Below, piece by piece: positions 41,332 to 45,376 of a stretch of DNA of 45,376 nucleotides. Position 1 is the stretch's first letter. Every line of letters begins with the position of its first letter. The translations under genes and the position numbers were made by a program. Below the pieces are notes generated by a model. It ran no database searches. It had not been told where the DNA came from and saw only the letters and a list, made by a program, of their open reading frames with translations. Source of the stretch: Actinomycetes bacterium (GTDB lineage: Bacteria > Actinomycetota > Acidimicrobiia > Acidimicrobiales > JAKAOS01); contig JAJYPS010000006.1 of assembly GCA_021795215.1 (NCBI GenBank), positions 1 through 45,376 on the forward strand, read 5' to 3'.

Positions 41332-42458
41332 TCCGCGGTCGGGCTCCGGAGCATGGGCGAAGGTGCGGAGGCGACCAGCAGGCGGCCCATGTGCCAGGCA
41401 ACTCGCCCGCGTCTGGGTCGGCAGTCCCGACCGAGCACGTCGTGACCGGCCGCCTCCACCGAGTCCAAAGCCGCCTCGCCGCCGGCCACGAACCCCGCCA
41501 CTGCCAGGCGGCCCCATCCCGACAGCATCCGCAGCAGGGGCAGCCCCTCGCCGAGCATGCATCTCGCCCGCCTGGCCTCTATGCACACCACTGCGCGCAG
41601 GGCCAGGCCCGCCCTATCGGAGGCCAGATCGGCCTCCGCGCAGCCCACCCGGTCCATGTCCTCCTCAGGCAGGTACACCCGGCCGTCCCGGAAGTCCTCC
41701 CCGACGTCCTGGAGGTGCTCGATCACCTGCAGCGCGCTGCAGATCGAGTCGGACGCCCGGAGCATCGCCGCCGAGTCCTCGCCGACCGGGTGACCGTCCG
41801 TAGTGTCCCCGCACCCCCCACGCTCCGCGGCTGGTCCGACCGTCGGTGTCGGCTCGCCAGCCCCGGTCACCTCGGTGCCCCCGGTAGGCTCGCCAGCCCC
41901 GGTCGGCTCGGCGTCCGGGAAGCCTCGGCCCCGTTGCGCCCGGGTCGATGCGTCTGCGACCCGAGCCGGCGGGAATGCCCCGAACAGAGCCAGCACCAGT
42001 CTGCCGAGCGGGTTCGCAGAAAGGTCGCAGTAGCCCAACAGCTCGGCGAAGGTGCGGTATCGGTGGACTGTCTGATCCTGGCGGTTGGCCTGTACCAGCT
42101 TGCGCAGCAGCGCCGGGTCGAAGCCGGGACGTCGCAGAAGCGGCTGCACCGGCACTACGGCGGGGTGGGCCGACGAACCCTTCTCCGCCAGCGTGATCTC
42201 GGCTTCCAGGTGGTCCAGCAGTTCGAGACGGTCGCCGCCCCACTCGTCGCCGATCTGGTCGACGAACCTGGCAAAGCCGTAGAGTGCCATCAGGTCGTTC
42301 CGCAGGTGGCGGGGAAGCACCCTCAATGCCACCGGGAAGTTCTCGTTGCGAGCGCGGGAGGCGAGCTGCGTGCTCAGATCGAGGTCCGAACGCGCCTCGG
42401 AAGGACCGAGCGGATCGGTTCCGCCGACGCTCCCGATGGTCTGCACGCTGGTGCTCAT
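41328..42458 (-). CDS. hpnC: Hydroxysqualene synthase HpnC with a low-complexity insert
   Basis: The first enzyme specific to the HpnCDE route, converting presqualene diphosphate to hydroxysqualene. FARFVDQIGDEW and LQDVGEDFRDGRVYLPEEDM are the two aspartate-rich motifs; ENFPVALRVLPRHLRNDLMA is the typical start. The protein is about 376 residues, longer than the roughly 280-300 usual, because residues about 168-229 are a Gly/Glu/Thr/Pro-rich insert (with TGAGEPT twice) between CDLSANPLGRLVLALFGAF and the second motif. The ATG at 42458 follows GGGAGAAG. It is the first gene of the operon. Confidence 0.93.
   Translation of the reverse strand: MSTSVQTIGSVGGTDPLGPSEARSDLDLSTQLASRARNENFPVALRVLPRHLRNDLMALYGFARFVDQIGDEWGGDRLELLDHLEAEITLAEKGSSAHPAVVPVQPLLRRPGFDPALLRKLVQANRQDQTVHRYRTFAELLGYCDLSANPLGRLVLALFGAFPPARVADASTRAQRGRGFPDAEPTGAGEPTGGTEVTGAGEPTPTVGPAAERGGCGDTTDGHPVGEDSAAMLRASDSICSALQVIEHLQDVGEDFRDGRVYLPEEDMDRVGCAEADLASDRAGLALRAVVCIEARRARCMLGEGLPLLRMLSGWGRLAVAGFVAGGEAALDSVEAAGHDVLGRDCRPRRGRVAWHMGRLLVASAPSPMLRSPTAE
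41851..41903 (-). repeat. 36-bp repeat inside hpnC
   Basis: GGCTCGCCAGCCCCGGT occurs at 41851-41867 and 41887-41903 (plus strand), period 36 and in frame. It encodes TGAGEPT twice within the low-complexity insert of HpnC. Confidence 0.85.
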
Positions 42459-42714
42459 CCGTCGCTTCTCCCTCGTGACCTGGCCGATGCCGGCTGGCTC
42501 AACCCTAAACGGCTCGCGGCCCTCCGCCCCCAGCCCCAGGGGCAGCGGCCCCATTGCCCCGCGCCCGCGCCGCCCGGGGGGAGACCCGCACAGGCGACAC
42601 CCGACGGGTCGATCCAGGGCCGGCGTACGACGCTGCGGCGCCCCCGTTCCGCCGGGAGGAGTATGTTTCCCAGGTGGTGACCGCTGCCAGGAGCCTGACC
42701 ATGAGATCGACGCC
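42459..42714. promoter_or_regulatory. Divergent promoter region of the hopanoid operon
   Basis: These 256 bp lie between hpnC (leftward) and the coiled-coil gene (rightward). The hpnC ribosome binding site is visible. Towards the other gene, GGGAGGAG (about 42655) precedes a 15-codon frame starting GTG at 42674 whose TGA (42719) overlaps the GTG start at 42715; it may be a leader peptide coupling translation. No operator is apparent. Confidence 0.35.
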
Positions 42715-43506
42715 GTGCTGACGGCGCTCGCGATCGTGACTGCGGTCACGGCAGTCCTCGCGGTGGTGCTGGGAGTCCTGTTGGCCAAGACGCACTCCGA
42801 CCTGGCCTCCGAGCGACGGAGCCGAGCTCAGGCAGAAGAGGAGAAAGCGGCAGTCCGGGCCGAGACGGAGGCGGCGGAGCGAGCCCTCTCCTCTGCTTCG
42901 ACTCGACTGATCGAGACCCAGACCGCCTTGGAGGCCGAGACCCTCAGAGCGGACCAGGCGGAGATCCCATTGCACGAGGCGGAGCGCAGGGCCGCTCTCG
43001 CCACTCAGGCGATGGAGGCATGGGGAGAGGCGGCGCTGGCGCTCGAACGTCTGGGCAGGCATCGTGCGTGGTCCGTGCTGGCGGGGCCGTCCCTGGCGCC
43101 TCCCTGGTCCGAAGGAGAGGCGGAGGCTCCCGGCATGACCCTGCTGCACGGGATCGAGGTAGAGATCGAGAGCATCAGGGAGGAGGTCGGCACACCGGGC
43201 CAGCTGGAGGTGGTGCTGGGCGAGAAGCTGGACCTGACGCCTGCTGCAGCGGCGCTCGGCCTGGTGGCGATCCGAGAGCTTCTGCGAAGGCTTGCTCCCG
43301 GTTGCGAGGAGCTGCAGGTGCATGTCGACGGCTCGCCCGTGCCGCCCGAGATCGCCGTTCAGGCCGTCGGGGTCCGCTCCCTGGGGGACGTCGCCGGCAC
43401 TGCGTCGGACGTGATGGCGGCCGTATCCTCCCAGGGTTGGCCTTCCCTGGTCGCCATCGAGGACCCCGAGACCGGCCGGGTGGGCATCGAGCTTTCGTTG
43501 GGCTGA
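42715..43506 (+). CDS. Membrane-anchored coiled-coil protein, unknown function
   Basis: A 263-residue protein with one N-terminal membrane helix (TALAIVTAVTAVLAVVLGVL), then an Ala/Glu/Arg-rich coiled coil over about 28-115, then a mixed alpha/beta C-terminal domain. The latter (LTPAAAALGLVAIRELLRRL, LQVHVDGSPVPPEI) faintly recalls the start of a histidine-kinase ATPase domain, but no N-box or glycine box is present, so I do not call it a kinase. No close ribosome binding site precedes the GTG at 42715; coupling to an overlapping leader frame could explain that. A 51-bp repeat begins 4 bp after its stop. Confidence 0.65.
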   Translation: MLTALAIVTAVTAVLAVVLGVLLAKTHSDLASERRSRAQAEEEKAAVRAETEAAERALSSASTRLIETQTALEAETLRADQAEIPLHEAERRAALATQAMEAWGEAALALERLGRHRAWSVLAGPSLAPPWSEGEAEAPGMTLLHGIEVEIESIREEVGTPGQLEVVLGEKLDLTPAAAALGLVAIRELLRRLAPGCEELQVHVDGSPVPPEIAVQAVGVRSLGDVAGTASDVMAAVSSQGWPSLVAIEDPETGRVGIELSLG

Positions 43507-43510
43507 GCCT

Positions 43511-43605
43511 GCGTGGCCGCACAGGGACGGGGGGCGGCTTGGAGAGGAGCGACCCGGATCGGCGTGGCCGCACAGGGACGGGGGGCGGCTTGGAGAGGAG
43601 CGACC
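43511..43605 (+). repeat. Two copies of a 44-bp direct repeat (period 51)
   Basis: An identical 44-bp sequence beginning GCGTGGCCGCACAGGGACGG lies at 43511-43554 and 43562-43605. It fills the gap between the coiled-coil gene and the formate dehydrogenase. A 73-codon frame (43513-43734) runs through it but has no other sign of coding. Confidence 0.95.
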
Positions 43606-43724
43606 GGGGCGGACGTCCGCCGAGAGCGCGCATACGGTTCGGACGTGGCACTACCGGGTAACCCGCCTCGGCAAGACGGGGACGTGACGAGCGACCGGGG
43701 GAGTGCCCTGGGACGTGGAAGGGA

Positions 43725-45376
43725 ATGCCTGTGACCAGCGAAGCGTGGAGTAGGGGTTGGCCTGTGCTGCGACAGCTGACGGGCGGGGATCGCTACGGGA
43801 GGGGTAGTGCAGCCCAGTCCCGGCGCTCCAGGCGGTTGTCCCCGCGTACGGCGGCTGCGACGAGAGTGGTCAAGTCGGTGTGCCCCTACTGCGCAGTCGG
43901 CTGCGGGCAGGACGTGTACGTGCAAGACGGCAAGGTGACCCAGATCGAAGGGGACGCGGACAGCCCGATCTCGCGGGGAAGGCTCTGTCCCAAGGGCTCC
44001 GCCAGCCTCCAGCTGACCACCGGTGAGGCCCGCGGCCGCCACGTCCTCTACCGGCGCCCGGGTGGCACCGATTGGGAGCGGCTCGAGCTGGACAAGGCAA
44101 TGGCGATGGTGGCGGACCGGGTGGTGAAGACGAGGAGGGACACCTGGGAGTGGGAGTCCGAGGGGGCGAGGGTCCGCCGGACGCTCGGGATAGCGAGCCT
44201 GGGGGGGGCGACACTGGACAACGAGGAGAACTATCTCCTGAAGAAGCTGTTCACCGCCCTGGGCGCCATCCAGATCGAGAACCAGGCCCGAATATGACAC
44301 TCCTCCACCGTGCCCAGTTTGGGCACATCGTTTGGTAGGGGGGGAGCGACCAGCTTCCAGCAGGACCTGGCGAACTCGGACTGCATCCTGATCGAAGGGT
44401 CCAACATGGCCGAGTGCCATCCGGTCGGCTTCCAATGGGTGATGGAGGCCAAGGCGCGGGGGGCGAAGGTGATACACGTGGACCCTCGGTTCACGAGGAC
44501 CAGCGCGGTAGCCGACATCCACGTGCCGCTGCGGGCGGGGTCCGACATCGCATTCCTCGGCGGCCTGGTGAACTACGTGATCCAACGGGAAGCGTTCTTC
44601 CGCGAGTACGTGGTGTCCTACACGAACGCTCCGGTGATCCTCCGAGAGGACTTCGGCGACACGGAGGATCTGGACGGCGTGTTCTCGGGACTGGACACCG
44701 AGAAGGGAACGTACGACACCGAGACCTGGCAGTACGAGGGAACGGAGGTGTCTTCCGCAGCCGGCCAACGTGAGGAGCAGGCGACGGACCGCAGGGAAGC
44801 TGCCGGCTCCGGCGGCGACGCCGACGAAGGGGGCCATCGAGGGCAGGTACGACACTCGGCCCGGGGCGAGTCGCACGGGTCGGGCGGTGCGGCGATCAGC
44901 GGCGAAGGGGAGCGGGACGAGACCCTTTCGCATCCCCGGTGCGTGTTCCAGGTTTTGAAGCGGCATTTCGCCCGGTACACGCCGGAGATGGTGGAGCAGA
45001 TATGCGGCGTCTCGCAGCAGCAGTTCCGTGAGGTGGCCGAGGCGCTCGTCGCGAACTCGGGACGGGAGCGGACGTCCGCCTTCTGTTATGCGGTGGGATG
45101 GACTCAGCACACGGTGGGCGTGCAGTACATCAGAACTGCTGCGATCCTGCAGCTTCTCCTGGGCAACATCGGCCGTCCCGGGGGCGGCATAATGGCGTTG
45201 CGGGGACACGCCAGCATTCAGGGTTCGACCGACATCCCGACGCTGTTCAACCTGCTCCCGGGATATATTCCGATGCCTCATGCACAGCTGCATCGGGACC
45301 TCGACTCGCTGGTGTCGGACGACGCCCCCGAGAAGGGGTTCTGGGCCGGGATGAAGGCGTACACGGTGAGCCTTCT
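43725..45376 (+). CDS. Formate dehydrogenase alpha subunit, selenocysteine-containing, partial
   Basis: The catalytic subunit of a FdnG-type formate dehydrogenase (molybdenum or tungsten bis-MGD, selenium, one 4Fe-4S cluster), running off the window end. The cluster motif CPYCAVGCG with the fourth Cys in GRLCPKGSA is present. Residue 191 is an in-frame TGA in the sequence ENQARI-TGA-HSSTVPSLG, the exact selenocysteine position of FdnG (NQARVUHGPTV). The frame continues without stop: HPVGFQWVMEAK, VDPRFTRTSAVADIHVPLRA, GWTQHTVGVQYIRTAAILQL, MALRGHASIQGSTDIP. No Tat signal precedes the cluster, unlike E. coli FdnG. About 55 residues of low complexity (44738-44908) are inserted before DETLSHPRC. 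GGAAGGG lies well spaced before a GTG at 43731, an alternative start. Confidence 0.93.
44295..44297 (+). other. TGA read as selenocysteine
   Basis: This in-frame TGA lies between ARI and HSSTV of the formate dehydrogenase, where the family has Sec or Cys as the ligand of the active-site metal. Homology resumes on the next codon in the same frame and goes on for more than 350 codons. Confidence 0.9.
44310..44326 (+). promoter_or_regulatory. SECIS-like hairpin
   Basis: GTGCCC and GGGCAC form a perfect 6-bp stem with the loop AGTTT, 12 nt after the TGA. The E. coli fdhF SECIS has a 17-nt upper hairpin 11 nt after its UGA with G and U in the loop, so size, spacing and loop bases agree. It would be bound by SelB. 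The bulged U of the E. coli stem is not obvious here. Confidence 0.8.

Noticed and set aside
43513-43734. 73-codon frame through the 51-bp repeat
   Set aside because: It consists largely of a duplicated segment, lacks a ribosome binding site and has no recognisable fold; kept only as a repeat.
44295-44340. Formate dehydrogenase broken by a nonsense mutation
   Set aside because: The TGA sits at the exact Sec position, the frame stays open with family sequence for the rest of the window, and a SECIS-like hairpin follows.
43359-45293. Minus-strand frame of 644 codons opposite the formate dehydrogenase
   Set aside because: His/Arg/Pro-rich shadow; the plus strand carries clear formate dehydrogenase motifs.

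Overview
This is a contiguous stretch of a GC-rich chromosome with short gaps, frequent ATGA/TGATG/GTGA gene overlaps and many GTG or TTG starts. The gene content (era, ybeY, phoH, recO and uppS clustered, SpoIIE/HATPase regulator, UgpABCE-type sugar transporter, hopanoid operon) suggests a high-GC actinobacterium, plausibly of class Acidimicrobiia; the class is an inference from gene content, not shown by the sequence. I see no rRNA, tRNA, CRISPR array, insertion sequence, integrase or origin.

Layout. 1-6 kb: carbohydrate or cell-surface genes (flippase-like membrane protein, GT4 glycosyltransferase, secreted GH5 glycosidase, aldose 1-epimerase). 6-11.4 kb: a small excisionase-type HTH regulator and a hypothetical protein that overlap tail to tail, then the housekeeping run HIT - phoH - ybeY - CorC-like - era. 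11.4-17.9 kb: minisatellites, a possible small membrane peptide, a 921-residue PAS/PP2C-like/HATPase regulator, a monofunctional peptidoglycan glycosyltransferase, uppS, a small membrane protein, recO and a cupin. 18.2-22.7 kb: a complete sugar ABC importer (lipoprotein, two permeases, ATPase). 22.8-25.7 kb, opposite strand: a TPP-dependent enzyme coupled to an enolase-superfamily (mandelate racemase type) enzyme. 26-30.9 kb: a coupled operon with a GMC/gluconate-dehydrogenase-like flavoprotein pair, two membrane proteins, an SDR and pyrE. 30.9-32.2 kb: a LuxR-type regulator with a defective receiver, divergent from a Dabb-domain protein. 42.5-32.3 kb, minus strand: a nine-gene hopanoid operon in the order hpnC-hpnD-hpnE-polyprenyl synthase-shc-hpnG-hpnH-ketol-acid-reductoisomerase-like-SDR. 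It runs from farnesyl diphosphate through squalene and hopene to adenosyl- and ribosylhopane, ending in two reductases of unknown role. 42.7-45.4 kb: a membrane-anchored coiled-coil protein and a formate dehydrogenase alpha subunit that runs off the window.

Main points of interest. (1) The formate dehydrogenase reads through an in-frame TGA at 44295, exactly at the selenocysteine position of the family, followed by a 17-nt hairpin placed like a bacterial SECIS. (2) The hopanoid operon ends in a ketol-acid-reductoisomerase-like protein and an SDR, candidates for the reductive step after ribosylhopane. (3) Short tandem repeats recur at gene ends, several beginning on the stop codon so that TGA is repeated; in two cases it falls in all three frames. 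Related repeats and low-complexity inserts enlarge loops in the PP2C-like protein and HpnC, and a non-repetitive insert occurs in the formate dehydrogenase. (4) recO appears to start at ATT behind a strong Shine-Dalgarno sequence. Start codons are my choices from ribosome binding sites, overlaps and family N-termini; ends are firm.
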